Below, in pieces: positions 1 through 8,375 of a DNA stretch of 63,617 nucleotides. How positions within the stretch are numbered: position 1 is the stretch's first letter; every line of letters starts with the position of its first letter. Below the pieces are notes generated by a model, which was not told the origin of the DNA, searched no databases, and saw nothing but the letters and a program-made list of their open reading frames with translations. The translations under genes and the position numbers were made by a program. The DNA comes from a bacterium (GTDB lineage: Bacteria > SZUA-79 > Acidulodesulfobacterales > Acidulodesulfobacteraceae): assembly GCA_021784835.1 (NCBI GenBank), contig JAJYHI010000047.1, positions 1 through 63,617 of the forward strand, given 5' to 3'.

Positions 1-171
1 GCAAAAAAAGAATGCGGCAGAAAATCGTTTTGTTTAGCTTTCGATATGTGGAATTCCGTATCGAAGAAAATCACCGAATTACTTAATTCCATAACTATAC
101 AAGACGTAATAGACGAATATAAACAAAAACTGTCATCATCTAATACATCTAATACATCTAATAGAACATAG
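1..171 (+). CDS. Rrf2/IscR-family transcriptional regulator, C-terminal fragment
   Basis: This is the 3' end of a gene cut by the window edge: 56 codons are open from base 1 to a TAG at 169-171. The readable part has the pattern CGRKSFCLAFDMWN followed by a helix ending ITIQDVIDEY. That matches the C-terminal region of Rrf2 proteins, where Cys residues ligate an Fe-S cluster and are followed by a DLW-type helix. Two of the usual Cys positions are visible. Rrf2/IscR proteins commonly sense Fe-S status and control the adjacent cysteine desulfurase, and iscS starts 67 nt downstream on the same strand. The tail holds three imperfect copies of a 9-nt unit (ctaatacat), giving a low-complexity SNTSNTSN end. 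Family call inferred from a short fragment. Confidence 0.7.
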   Translation, partial: AKKECGRKSFCLAFDMWNSVSKKITELLNSITIQDVIDEYKQKLSSSNTSNTSNRT

Positions 172-193
172 TGCCGGAATTCAATTCCGGCAC
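171..193. repeat. REP-like palindrome (GAATTCAATTC family, copy B1)
   Basis: Perfect 11-bp inverted repeat with a single C at the centre (GTGCCGGAATT/AATTCCGGCAC). It begins on the last base of the Rrf2 stop codon. It is followed by gtaacaaaata, a tail shared in similar form by the other copies of the family. In the Rrf2-iscS transcript it could act as a 3' stabilising hairpin. Confidence 0.75.
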
Positions 194-238
194 CGTAACA
201 AAATAGAAAATAGCGCCAAAATTAAATAACGGAAATAT

Positions 239-1405
239 ATGCCGAGAATTTATTTAGACTATAATGCGACTACTCCTGTGGACCCTGCGGTTCTTGAAGA
301 AGTAGTAAATACCCTTAAAAATTATCAGGGCAATCCGTCTTCGGTTTATGAAGAAGGACGCGCCGCAAGAATACTGATAGAAGACTCCCGCGATTTAGTC
401 AAATCTTTTCTGGATGCCGGAAATTCAGGAGAAGTTATTTTTACGTCTTCGGGTTCGGAATCCATTAACCTTGCGATAACGGGTTCCGTTTACGCTTATA
501 TGAAAAACAATAAAAAAAAAGTTCCGCATATTATAACTTCCACTGTTGAACACCATGCTGTATTAAACACCTTTAAATTTTTGGAATCTATAGGCATAGA
601 AACTACTTATGTCGGAGTAAACGAATTCGGCATGATCGATATCGAGGAAATAACCGGAGCTATAAGGGAAAATACCTCGTTGGTTTCTATTATGGGGGCA
701 AATAACGAAACCGGTACGCTTTTCCCGATTAAACAAATTTTTGAAGAAGTTAAAAAAATTAAGGAAGACGTTATCTGCCACAGCGACTTAGTTCAAGTTA
801 TAGGCAAAGCGCATTTCAGCTTAAAAGACGTTCCTTTGGATATGTGCAGTTTTTCGGGACATAAATTTTATGCTTTAAAAGGATGCGGCGCTCTATATGT
901 AAAAAAGGGGGTAAATATAGAGCCTATTATCCACGGCGGTCATCAGGAGCGAGGCTTAAGAGCCGGTACGGAAAATATAGCGGGTATAGTTTCTATAGCG
1001 AAAGGCATGAGCATATTAAAAAATATCATGAACGAAGAAGCGGCGAGAATTAATTCGCTTGGAAGCATTTTTCACGACAAACTTTTTTACGGCATAGAAG
1101 GCATAAAGCTTAACGGAAATCCCGTAAACAGGCTGAAAAATACCTTGAATGTTTCTTTCGACGGCGTCAAATCTGAAACCCTTCTGTTTAATCTCGACCT
1201 TTACGGAATAAGCGCTTCAGCCGGTTCCGCCTGCAATGCCGGAACGGTTTCGCTGTCTCACGTATTAAAGGCTCACGGATACGACGCAAAAAGAATAGAA
1301 TCGGCTATAAGATTCAGCATAGGAAGATATACTACGGAAGACGATATAGATTATGCCGTAAGCGCTATTAAAAAGGGCGTGTTAAAATTGCGGACGGGCG
1401 GTTGA
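239..1405 (+). CDS. iscS: Cysteine desulfurase (IscS/NifS family)
   Basis: PLP enzyme that removes sulfur from L-cysteine as a persulfide for Fe-S cluster assembly and tRNA thiolation. The 388 residues match the usual IscS length. The PLP lysine is K209 in SGHKF, the ring-stacking His is in EHHAV (about 105), and the mobile-loop nucleophile Cys332 lies in SAGSACNAG. The start is an ATG preceded by a weak purine stretch (cggaa). It lies just behind an Rrf2/IscR-type regulator and ahead of mnmA, which uses IscS-derived sulfur to make 2-thiouridine, so regulator, sulfur donor and acceptor are neighbours. No iscU follows here. Confidence 0.93.
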   Translation: MPRIYLDYNATTPVDPAVLEEVVNTLKNYQGNPSSVYEEGRAARILIEDSRDLVKSFLDAGNSGEVIFTSSGSESINLAITGSVYAYMKNNKKKVPHIITSTVEHHAVLNTFKFLESIGIETTYVGVNEFGMIDIEEITGAIRENTSLVSIMGANNETGTLFPIKQIFEEVKKIKEDVICHSDLVQVIGKAHFSLKDVPLDMCSFSGHKFYALKGCGALYVKKGVNIEPIIHGGHQERGLRAGTENIAGIVSIAKGMSILKNIMNEEAARINSLGSIFHDKLFYGIEGIKLNGNPVNRLKNTLNVSFDGVKSETLLFNLDLYGISASAGSACNAGTVSLSHVLKAHGYDAKRIESAIRFSIGRYTTEDDIDYAVSAIKKGVLKLRTGG

Positions 1406-1422
1406 TTTCAAAGTATATTTTC

Positions 1423-1647
1423 ATCCTGCAATAGAACAAAAACCTATTGAATGTGTTATAATGACTATAAAACTGTCCATGAAAAAGGTGTCAGATTTTA
1501 TTTTATGCATGAAAAATGAAAAAGGTGTCAGATTTTATTTTACGTAAACGAAAAGAGGCAATTAACGATAAAAGATTTTGCGTAAAATTAATCTGACACC
1601 TTTTTCATGACGACACCTTTTTCATGACACCTTTTTCAATGCAGGAT
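1423..1647. repeat. Composite GGTGTCAGATT hairpin element with outer inverted ends (copy A1)
   Basis: Intergenic element filling the iscS-mnmA gap. The core hairpin at 1518-1606 has arms of about 28 nt (GAAAAAGGTGTCAGATT... paired with ...AATCTGACACCTTTTTC). An extra left arm lies at 1481, and two extra right-arm fragments follow at about 1611-1636. The outer end atcctgcaatagaac (1423-1437) faces tgcaggat (1640-1647). The loop contains caattaacgataaaagattttgcg, the reverse complement of the loop in copies A3 and A4, so this copy lies in the opposite orientation. Probably a non-autonomous mobile element; no ORF. Confidence 0.8.
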
Positions 1648-1668
1648 TAAATATGTATTTATATTATT

Positions 1669-2757
1669 ATGCTTATTAAATCCAATAAAACCGTCGCAGT
1701 AGCAATGTCGGGCGGCGTCGACAGCTCGGTAAGCGCTATAATTCTTAAAAAAAGGGGCTACTCGGTAATCGGCGTTTCTATGCATCTCGTTTCGGAAGAT
1801 GCGTCCTCCGGAACTTTAAAAACCTGTTGCAGCACGGACGATATAATTTCGGCAAAAAGGGTTTGCGTAAAACTCGGTATACCCCATTTCGTCGTAAATC
1901 TAGAAAATGAATTTAAAACCGAAGTAATAGACCGGTTCGTCACGGAATATTTAAACGGAAAAACGCCTAATCCCTGTATCGTATGCAACTGCGTTATGAA
2001 GTTTGACCTGCTGATTAAAAGAGCAAAAGAACTCGGCGCAGATTTTCTGGCTACGGGACATTATGCAAGAATAACGGCAGATACGGACGGACGCTATTTT
2101 CTCCTTAAATCTAAAGATTTATCTAAGGACCAGTCTTACGTTCTTTACGGCCTTTCGCAGGAAAACCTTAAAAGCATAATGTTTCCGGTAGGCAATATGA
2201 ATAAAATGCAGACGCGCAGGATAGCTTCGGATGCCGGATTTACCGATATTTCCGGCAAAAAAGACAGCGTAGAAATATGCTTCGTTCCGGATAAAGATTA
2301 TGCAGGATTCATTAAAAAGCATTCGGCGATATGCTTAAAAAAGGGGTTTATTAAAAATTTAAGAGGGGAAATAATAGGGGAACATAGCGGTATTTTTAAC
2401 TACACCGTAGGGCAGAGGAAAAGGCTCGGAGTTTCTTCTAAAAATCCTCTATACGTAGTTAATATTTCGGCGGAAAATAATGAAATTTTCGTCGGAAATA
2501 TGGAAGACTGTATGTCCGATTCTTTGACGGTTAAAAATTTTAATTTTATTAACCCCGAATATAAAAACTTGCTCGAAGAGATAAAAACCTCCGTAAAGAT
2601 AAGATATTCTTCGCCTGATTATAGATGTAAAGCCCGTATTTTAGAAGACGGCTCCGTAAAAATAAAATTCGGCGAAAAAGTTAAATTTATAACTCCGGGA
2701 CAGTCCGCCGTACTTTATTCCGGAATTAAAGTTATAGGCGGCGGAATTATAGAATAA
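1669..2757 (+). CDS. mnmA: tRNA-specific 2-thiouridylase MnmA
   Basis: ATP-dependent thiolase that makes 2-thiouridine at wobble U34 of Lys, Glu and Gln tRNAs. The PP-loop SGGVDS is at residues 14-19, the catalytic pair is Cys106 (in NPCIVCN) and Cys204 (in EICFVPD), and the C-terminal beta-barrel has the GQRKRLG motif. At 362 residues it has the normal length. An extra Cys at 103, giving CxxCxC, resembles versions found in many non-proteobacterial lineages. It starts only 22 nt after a repeat element and has no strong Shine-Dalgarno. It is followed after 22 nt by mtaB, another tRNA-modifying gene. Confidence 0.93.
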   Translation: MLIKSNKTVAVAMSGGVDSSVSAIILKKRGYSVIGVSMHLVSEDASSGTLKTCCSTDDIISAKRVCVKLGIPHFVVNLENEFKTEVIDRFVTEYLNGKTPNPCIVCNCVMKFDLLIKRAKELGADFLATGHYARITADTDGRYFLLKSKDLSKDQSYVLYGLSQENLKSIMFPVGNMNKMQTRRIASDAGFTDISGKKDSVEICFVPDKDYAGFIKKHSAICLKKGFIKNLRGEIIGEHSGIFNYTVGQRKRLGVSSKNPLYVVNISAENNEIFVGNMEDCMSDSLTVKNFNFINPEYKNLLEEIKTSVKIRYSSPDYRCKARILEDGSVKIKFGEKVKFITPGQSAVLYSGIKVIGGGIIE

Positions 2758-2779
2758 TAAATTAAAATATACGAAAAAC

Positions 2780-4099
2780 ATGACCATAACGGAAAATATA
2801 ATTGCGGAACTGTTCGGGAAAGAAAATCTGCACGGCAAAAAGGAAACCGTTAAATGCGCCGTCGTTTCTTCGGGATGCAAACTTAACCAGTTTGAATCAG
2901 GCCAGCTTTCCGAAATATTTAAACGGTTTAATATTTCCGCCGCAGAATACGGCGAACCGGAAATCGACGTCTTTTTGATAAATACCTGTACCGTTACGGA
3001 CAAAGCGGATATTGAAACCGAAAGAACCGTAAGAAAAATTAAAAAACGCTATCCCGAAAGCCGTTTGATTATTACCGGATGTTCGGTTCAGATTAATAAA
3101 AACAGATTTTTGGACATCGACGGTTTAAAACTTATGGATAACGCAAAAAAAGCCGAGCTTATAAAAAATTCTGCAGACGAATTTCCGAATTCGGTTTTTA
3201 ATCAAAAACGAACCAGACCTTATTTGAAAATTCAGGAAGGCTGCGAACTTGAATGTTCTTACTGCATAATACCCAAAGCAAGACCCGTCAAATGGTCGCT
3301 GGGCATAAAAAAAGTTTTGCGTTATATAGAAGAATTCGACAGACAAGGTTTTAGCGAAATAATATTAACCGGAGTAAATATAGGCTCGTATAAAGACAAA
3401 AAATCCGGCTCCGGATTAAAAGAACTGCTTATTGCCGCAGAAGAGCTAAAAAACGGGGTCAAAATAAGGATTAGCTCCATAGACCCTATATACATAGACG
3501 ACGAAATGATTAAAATTTTTGCGGATTCTAGAAAAATCAGAAATCATTTTCATATACCTCTCCAAAGCGCTTCCAACCGAATACTTAAGCTAATGAAAAG
3601 AAATTATTCTTTTAACGACTATTTAAAAATTACGGAAAAAATTTGCGAATCGGTGCCGGATGCCGCGATAGGAACGGACATAATAAGCGGCTTTCCGGGT
3701 GAAACCGAAAACGATTTTTACGAAACGATGGAAAATATTGAAAAATTGCCTATCTATTATATACATGCTTTTTCTTATTCCGACAGAGAAGGAACTGTAT
3801 CTTATTTTTTAAAACCTAAAATTAAAGAGACTGAAATTAAAAGAAGAACCGGCATAATAAGAGAAATTTCTCTCAAAAAAAAAATAAAATTTCATAATAA
3901 ATTTCGCGGTAAAACTTTAGAATTTCTCAGCCTTACAGACGATAAAGCGATAAGTTCGAATTATATTAAAGCAAAAATATCGGGGAATCCTAAATTAACT
4001 CAAGGAACGGAATTTAAAGGAAAAATTATAAATATAGGCGGACGCGTTAGGAAAGACGAGGTTTCGGAAGTAACAGTAGAAATTGAAGCTTTTATATAA
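2780..4099 (+). CDS. mtaB: tRNA ms2t6A37 methylthiotransferase MtaB
   Basis: Radical SAM methylthiotransferase that converts t6A to ms2t6A at position 37 of ANN-decoding tRNAs. The N-terminal UPF0004 domain has cluster cysteines at about 33 (SGCKLNQFE), 70 (NTCTVT) and 101 (ITGCS). The radical SAM CxxxCxxC is C155-C159-C162 (CELECSYC), and a TRAM-like C-terminal region follows residue about 375. The CKLNQFES form fits MtaB better than MiaB or RimO. It needs two 4Fe-4S clusters, consistent with iscS nearby. Only 3 nt separate its stop from the rnc start, so co-translation is likely. Confidence 0.9.
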   Translation: MTITENIIAELFGKENLHGKKETVKCAVVSSGCKLNQFESGQLSEIFKRFNISAAEYGEPEIDVFLINTCTVTDKADIETERTVRKIKKRYPESRLIITGCSVQINKNRFLDIDGLKLMDNAKKAELIKNSADEFPNSVFNQKRTRPYLKIQEGCELECSYCIIPKARPVKWSLGIKKVLRYIEEFDRQGFSEIILTGVNIGSYKDKKSGSGLKELLIAAEELKNGVKIRISSIDPIYIDDEMIKIFADSRKIRNHFHIPLQSASNRILKLMKRNYSFNDYLKITEKICESVPDAAIGTDIISGFPGETENDFYETMENIEKLPIYYIHAFSYSDREGTVSYFLKPKIKETEIKRRTGIIREISLKKKIKFHNKFRGKTLEFLSLTDDKAISSNYIKAKISGNPKLTQGTEFKGKIINIGGRVRKDEVSEVTVEIEAFI

Positions 4100-4102
4100 G
4101 AA

Positions 4103-4795
4103 ATGGATTATAATATCATTGAAAAAAGAATAGGATATTCGTTTAAGGACAGGTCGTTAATAAACCTTGCTTTTACGCATAAATCCGTAAGCGCCGAGAA
4201 AAACTATGAAAGATTGGAATTTCTCGGCGATGCGGTTATAGGCGCTATAGTAACGGAATATCTTTATAAAAATTACATAAATTTAAACGAGGGAGAACTT
4301 TCCAAATATCGGGCGTCGCTCGTAAGACTGGATGCTCTTTATAATATAGCTCAAAATATTAAGATTTCCGAGTTTATAATTAAAGAACGCGATAACGGCG
4401 CCGCAGAGTTAAAAGCTAAAAATAAAAGAATAATCGGCAATGTTTACGAAGCCGTGATCGGAGCGGTATTTCTCGACTCATCCTTTGAAAAAACAAAAGA
4501 AATACTTATAAAACATATTTTAAAAGTTACTCCGGATATCGATGAAGAAATCTTAAAAAATTCAGATTTTAAAACCGAGCTTCAGGAGATGGTTCAAAAA
4601 GAAACGGGCAGAACGCCGCGATATTTTACTATTAACAAAGAAGGTCCAGACCACAATGCCGTTTTTACGATATGCGTTAAAATAGACGACGAGATTTTTG
4701 CTTTAGGGCGCGGCAATACAAAAAAAGATGCTGAACAAAACGGAGCCAAAATTGCAATTAAGAAATTTATGGAGAAACTAAATGATAAAAAGTAA
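4103..4795 (+). CDS. rnc: Ribonuclease III
   Basis: Endonuclease for double-stranded RNA, used in rRNA and mRNA processing. The signature ERLEFLGDAV lies at residues 36-45, with the second acidic site in NVYEAVIGAVFLD. A C-terminal double-stranded RNA-binding domain (about 155-225) ends in the KKDAEQNGAKIAI helix. At 230 residues it is full length. It overlaps the start of der by 14 nt, showing tight operon packing in mnmA-mtaB-rnc-der. The genome carries many long intergenic hairpins of family A that could be RNase III substrates if transcribed (inference). Confidence 0.95.
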   Translation: MDYNIIEKRIGYSFKDRSLINLAFTHKSVSAEKNYERLEFLGDAVIGAIVTEYLYKNYINLNEGELSKYRASLVRLDALYNIAQNIKISEFIIKERDNGAAELKAKNKRIIGNVYEAVIGAVFLDSSFEKTKEILIKHILKVTPDIDEEILKNSDFKTELQEMVQKETGRTPRYFTINKEGPDHNAVFTICVKIDDEIFALGRGNTKKDAEQNGAKIAIKKFMEKLNDKK

Positions 4796-6128
4796 AGATT
4801 TTTTCGTACTTATAATCGGCAGGCCTAATGTAGGAAAATCGACGATATTTAATAAAATAACGGGGAAAACTTCGGCTTTGTCGTCTAAAATCGCCGGTAC
4901 TACTTTAGATTTAAATATAAAAAAAATATCCTTTAACGGAACGGATTTTTTTATTTCAGACAGCGGAGGGTTTAACGTCTCGCCCGCAAACGAAACAGAA
5001 AAAAAAATCAGGGACAAAGTTTTCGAATATTCAAAAAAAGCCGGCTTAATTTTATTTGCGGTCGATTATAAAAGCGGGTTTTTACCGGAAGACAAAGAGA
5101 TTTTTAAACGCCTTAAAAAAAACGGCTCTAATATTATCTTGGTAATAAATAAAGTCGATTCTCCCAAGGATGCAAACGGAGCGGAAAGCGAATTTATAGG
5201 TCTCGGCATAAAAACGGTTTTAACCGCAAGCGCGGAAAAAGGAACGGGCATATATGAAATTCTCGAAAAAATAGCCGAAGAAATAAATATTAAAAAACCG
5301 GTAAAACCTAAAAAAACCGGCGAAGAAAACGAAAATTCTTTTAAAATAGCCATAATCGGAAGACCTAACAGCGGAAAATCTACTTATATAAACACCTTGT
5401 TAAAAGAAGACCTGCTTTTTACCGACGACAAACCCGGCACCACGCGCGATTCCATAGACACGTATATCAGATATAAAGGGCGTTCGATAACTTTAGTAGA
5501 TACTGCAGGCATCAGAAAAAAAAATAAACTTGATTTAAATTCCGAAGCCTTCCAAAAACAGAGCCTTAATCAAATAAAGAGGGCGGATGTGGTAGTTCTT
5601 TTTATAGATATAAATTCGGATGTTACGCATGAAGACCTGTCATTACTGAGAAGAATAACGCTTGAAAAAAAACCCGTCATAATAGCATTTACGAAGTGGG
5701 ATTTAAAAGAAAAACTGCCGGAAAACGCAGTACAGTTAAAAAATGAAATTAAGTATAAGTTAAAAGAGTTTTCCGGAATGCCTTTCGTATATATTTCATC
5801 AAAGACGAATAAAAATTTAAACAAGATATTAGATATGTCTATGGAAATATTCGATTCAAAAAGCGTAAAAATAAAAAAGAAAGATTTAAACAGATTCATC
5901 GAAACCGCGAAAACTGAGCCGCGCAGCGGCAGGATTTATAAATACATAAGCTACGGCGTACAAAAAGAAGGAGAAAAAATTCCTACTTTTATATTTTTTA
6001 CGGGCAATAAAGGAAAAATATTTACTATGACGGATATAAAGTTTTTAAGAAACAGCATAAAAGAAGCATTCGGTATAAAATCGAACGTCGAAGTCGTAAT
6101 GGAATATAAAAAATACGACGCCGATTAA
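4782..6128 (+). CDS. der: Ribosome assembly GTPase Der (EngA)
   Basis: Essential GTPase of 50S subunit maturation. Two tandem G domains are visible: Walker A GRPNVGKS at residues 13-20 and GRPNSGKS at about 191-198. DSGG and DTAGIRKK are the G3 motifs, and NKVD and TKWD the G4 motifs. A KH-like domain fills the last 90 residues. 448 residues is typical. The start lies inside the end of rnc and is the only ATG that preserves the first Walker A region. It is the last gene of this plus-strand operon and converges with a minus-strand gene 16 nt away. Confidence 0.95.
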   Translation: MIKSKDFFVLIIGRPNVGKSTIFNKITGKTSALSSKIAGTTLDLNIKKISFNGTDFFISDSGGFNVSPANETEKKIRDKVFEYSKKAGLILFAVDYKSGFLPEDKEIFKRLKKNGSNIILVINKVDSPKDANGAESEFIGLGIKTVLTASAEKGTGIYEILEKIAEEINIKKPVKPKKTGEENENSFKIAIIGRPNSGKSTYINTLLKEDLLFTDDKPGTTRDSIDTYIRYKGRSITLVDTAGIRKKNKLDLNSEAFQKQSLNQIKRADVVVLFIDINSDVTHEDLSLLRRITLEKKPVIIAFTKWDLKEKLPENAVQLKNEIKYKLKEFSGMPFVYISSKTNKNLNKILDMSMEIFDSKSVKIKKKDLNRFIETAKTEPRSGRIYKYISYGVQKEGEKIPTFIFFTGNKGKIFTMTDIKFLRNSIKEAFGIKSNVEVVMEYKKYDAD

Positions 6129-6144
6129 GATTAAGGGATTACCG

Positions 6145-6438
6145 CTATTTTTTATTTGTAAGCTCTTCTATCTTTGCTTCTAATTTTTGGATTTTTTTGG
6201 TCAGCTCTTCTACGTCGTAAGTAGAAGCGAAATTCATTTCGTCAAGCAGAATATCGGCGACTTTTTCTTTTATAGACTTAAAAATAACGCCTGATTCATA
6301 TTTAACGGTTTCGATAATCTGGTCTGCCGCTTCCCTGCTCTCTTCATCCGATATATCGACATAATCGTCTAATTTTTCCTGTGCGATAATCGAAAGACCT
6401 TTAAGTGCTTTAAGAACTACGTTTATAGTATCGGACAT
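6145..6438 (-). CDS. Small helical, phasin-like protein
   Basis: A 97-residue protein predicted to be almost wholly alpha-helical and acidic. The last 25 residues (VEELTKKIQKLEAKIEEL) form a clear heptad coiled coil. The general pattern resembles phasin/PhaR-type 'polyhydroxyalkanoate synthesis regulator' proteins, but no PHA synthase is in the window, so that role is not supported. It lies 28 nt after sdhE on the same strand and probably shares the sdh transcript. It might be an accessory or scaffold subunit for the membrane-peripheral reductase; this is speculation. Confidence 0.5.
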   Translation of the reverse strand: MSDTINVVLKALKGLSIIAQEKLDDYVDISDEESREAADQIIETVKYESGVIFKSIKEKVADILLDEMNFASTYDVEELTKKIQKLEAKIEELTNKK

Positions 6439-6466
6439 TTTAACCTTCCTCTTTTTATTTTTTTTA

Positions 6467-7354
6467 TTATATTTCGTTCTGCCTGACTTTGGCCATTACG
6501 CCCCTAAGCGAAACGTTATGCCTCGAAAAACCCATTTCGGCATAATCGGCGCCTAAGGCTATGCCTATTAGCTGAGGCAAATGAAGTATAGGCAGAGATA
6601 ATTTTTTGTTTATGTTTTTTGCCGCAACCGTCTGATAAGTATCTAAACTTAAGTGGCATAAAGGGCAAGGGGTAACCATGACGTCGGCATTTTTCTCCTG
6701 AGCCTCGTAAATGGCGTTGCCCGCAAGCGAAGTAGAAGTTGATTCGTTTACGAGTATCGTTTGAAATCCGCAGCATTTGGTCCTTCTGACATAAGATACC
6801 GGTTCGCCGCCCAGAGCCTTAATCAGCTCTTCAAATCCTTGAGGATTTTCCACGTCGTCGAACTTAACTGCGCTTGACGGCCTGAGTATATGGCATCCGT
6901 AAAACGGGGCTATTTTTATTCCTTTCAGGCTTTTAACCGCTTTTTCTTTTAATTTATCGAATCCTATGTCGTCTCTTACGGCATATAAAATATGCTTCAC
7001 TTTAACTTTTCCGGTATATCTCAGACCTATTTTAGCAAGATATTGGTTTGTTTTTTCTAATGATTCGGGATTATTTATAAGTTCTTCGTTTACCTCGCTG
7101 AGAGTCAGAGTGCAGGTGTTGCATATAGTCATTATATCGAGCCCTTCTTTTTCCGCCAAAGCAAGGGTTCTTCCGTTTATAAAAAGCTTTAAGTTTTTAT
7201 CGAAGCCGTCGATAACTCCGCCTCCGCAACATGATGCCTCAGGCATAGGAATTAAATTTATGCCTAATTTGCCTGCAATAAATTTTGTGGCGTTATCGAG
7301 TTCTTTGCCGCTTTCCTGAGCTACGCACCCCGGATAATAAGCATATGTAATCAT
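6467..7354 (-). CDS. Class E succinate dehydrogenase/fumarate reductase CCG subunit (SdhE/MfrE-like)
   Basis: HdrB-like protein with two CCG domains, each able to bind a non-cubane 4Fe-4S cluster. Domain 1 has C10, C42-C43 and CNTC; domain 2 has GCHILRP, KCCGFQT and CPLC. Family knowledge: in Sulfolobales SQR and the epsilonproteobacterial MfrABE/SdhABE enzymes this subunit replaces the transmembrane heme anchor and interacts with the quinone pool. No transmembrane helix is visible, as expected. Its ATG overlaps the sdhB stop by 4 nt, so the two are translationally coupled. The tail NVSLRGVMAKVRQNEI is basic and possibly amphipathic, which may aid membrane attachment (inference). Confidence 0.85.
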   Translation of the reverse strand: MITYAYYPGCVAQESGKELDNATKFIAGKLGINLIPMPEASCCGGGVIDGFDKNLKLFINGRTLALAEKEGLDIMTICNTCTLTLSEVNEELINNPESLEKTNQYLAKIGLRYTGKVKVKHILYAVRDDIGFDKLKEKAVKSLKGIKIAPFYGCHILRPSSAVKFDDVENPQGFEELIKALGGEPVSYVRRTKCCGFQTILVNESTSTSLAGNAIYEAQEKNADVMVTPCPLCHLSLDTYQTVAAKNINKKLSLPILHLPQLIGIALGADYAEMGFSRHNVSLRGVMAKVRQNEI

Positions 7355-8349
7355 AATTTATCCTCCAAGTCCAGCTCTTTATATGCAAGCCGAATATCTT
7401 CCATATCTTTTATTAATTTATGCCTGAAAGGCGGTATCTTCCCCTTTAGGCCTGCGCCGAACGCAACGGGCAGATCGTTTAAAAGCCCGGTAACGCCTCC
7501 GGATTCAAATGCAACTTTTATTTCGTCTAACCTTCCCGTTTCGCCTATAGATCTTGCTATAGAAACCACATGCTTTGAGCCTGACGAAAAAGTAATGGAA
7601 TTTTTAACCGATTTTTCATGCAGCCTTACTATCGATTTTACCGGAGAAATGCCTTTCGGGCAGAACTGTTCGCATGACTGGCAGTGAACGCAGTCCCAAA
7701 AACCGTTAGGCATAGAGCCGTTTACTAAACGCGAACCGTTTTTATCGTTATCTCTCGGATCTTCGGCATATCTGTATAATTTAGCGAGAGCGGCAGGTCC
7801 AAGATAGTCTTTATTGCCGACTACTCCTCCGCATTCGGAATAACAGCATTCGCATAAAATGCAGTTTGGCGTATCTTCGTTTCCGGTCAAATTTTTAAAC
7901 TCCGATTTATCGTAAACCGGCTGACTGATTTTTTCGCCTTCTTTTAATGCGTGGAAACGGTTATGCGCTTCGTCTTCCCTCTGTCCGAGCAGATAAGGTT
8001 TTATAGCTTTTATTTTATCGAAAAAGACCTCCTGATCGACGATTAAATCGCGAATTACGGGCATATTGGCAAGTGGTTCGACGTTAAGTATTCCAAATTT
8101 ATCGATTTCTAAACTAACCTGCGTTTTACATGCAAGCTTTGTTATTCCGTTTATTTTCATCGCGCAGGAACCGCAGATAGCGCTTCTGCATGACCTTCTA
8201 AAGCTGAGCGTTCCGTCAAGCTCCGATTTTATTTTTATTAAGGCGTTTAAAACCGTCATACCCGGATAGTCTTCTACCGTATATTCTTTGTAGTACGGTT
8301 TTTCGTCGGTTTCCGGATTAAATCTGTATGCTCTTACCTTGAATTCCAT
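7351..8349 (-). CDS. sdhB: Succinate dehydrogenase/fumarate reductase iron-sulfur subunit
   Basis: Electron-transfer subunit joining the flavoprotein to the CCG subunit. The N-terminal 2Fe-2S domain has C54, C59, C62 and C74. The C-terminal domain has two motifs, C163-C166-C169-C173 and C220-C223-C226-C230-P. The second motif is a full CxxCxxCxxxCP, whereas classical SdhB has a non-Cys at the second position and binds 3Fe-4S there. The extra Cys223 predicts a 4Fe-4S cluster instead, the hallmark of class E enzymes. At 332 residues it is longer than the usual 230-250, with a C-terminal extension of about 90 residues. It lies 26 nt behind sdhA. Confidence 0.92.
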   Translation of the reverse strand: MEFKVRAYRFNPETDEKPYYKEYTVEDYPGMTVLNALIKIKSELDGTLSFRRSCRSAICGSCAMKINGITKLACKTQVSLEIDKFGILNVEPLANMPVIRDLIVDQEVFFDKIKAIKPYLLGQREDEAHNRFHALKEGEKISQPVYDKSEFKNLTGNEDTPNCILCECCYSECGGVVGNKDYLGPAALAKLYRYAEDPRDNDKNGSRLVNGSMPNGFWDCVHCQSCEQFCPKGISPVKSIVRLHEKSVKNSITFSSGSKHVVSIARSIGETGRLDEIKVAFESGGVTGLLNDLPVAFGAGLKGKIPPFRHKLIKDMEDIRLAYKELDLEDKL

Positions 8350-8375
8350 TATATTTTTTCCTCGCTATTAATACG

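Noticed and set aside
1447..1462. TTGAAT and TATAAT as a promoter for mnmA
   Set aside because: Only 4 nt lie between the boxes; the TATAAT is part of the repeat flank also found in copy A4.
1481..1640. Repeated tgtcag/ctgaca strings suggesting a CRISPR array
   Set aside because: Units are inverted as well as direct, spacing is irregular and there are no unique spacers of even length or cas genes; a hairpin element explains them.
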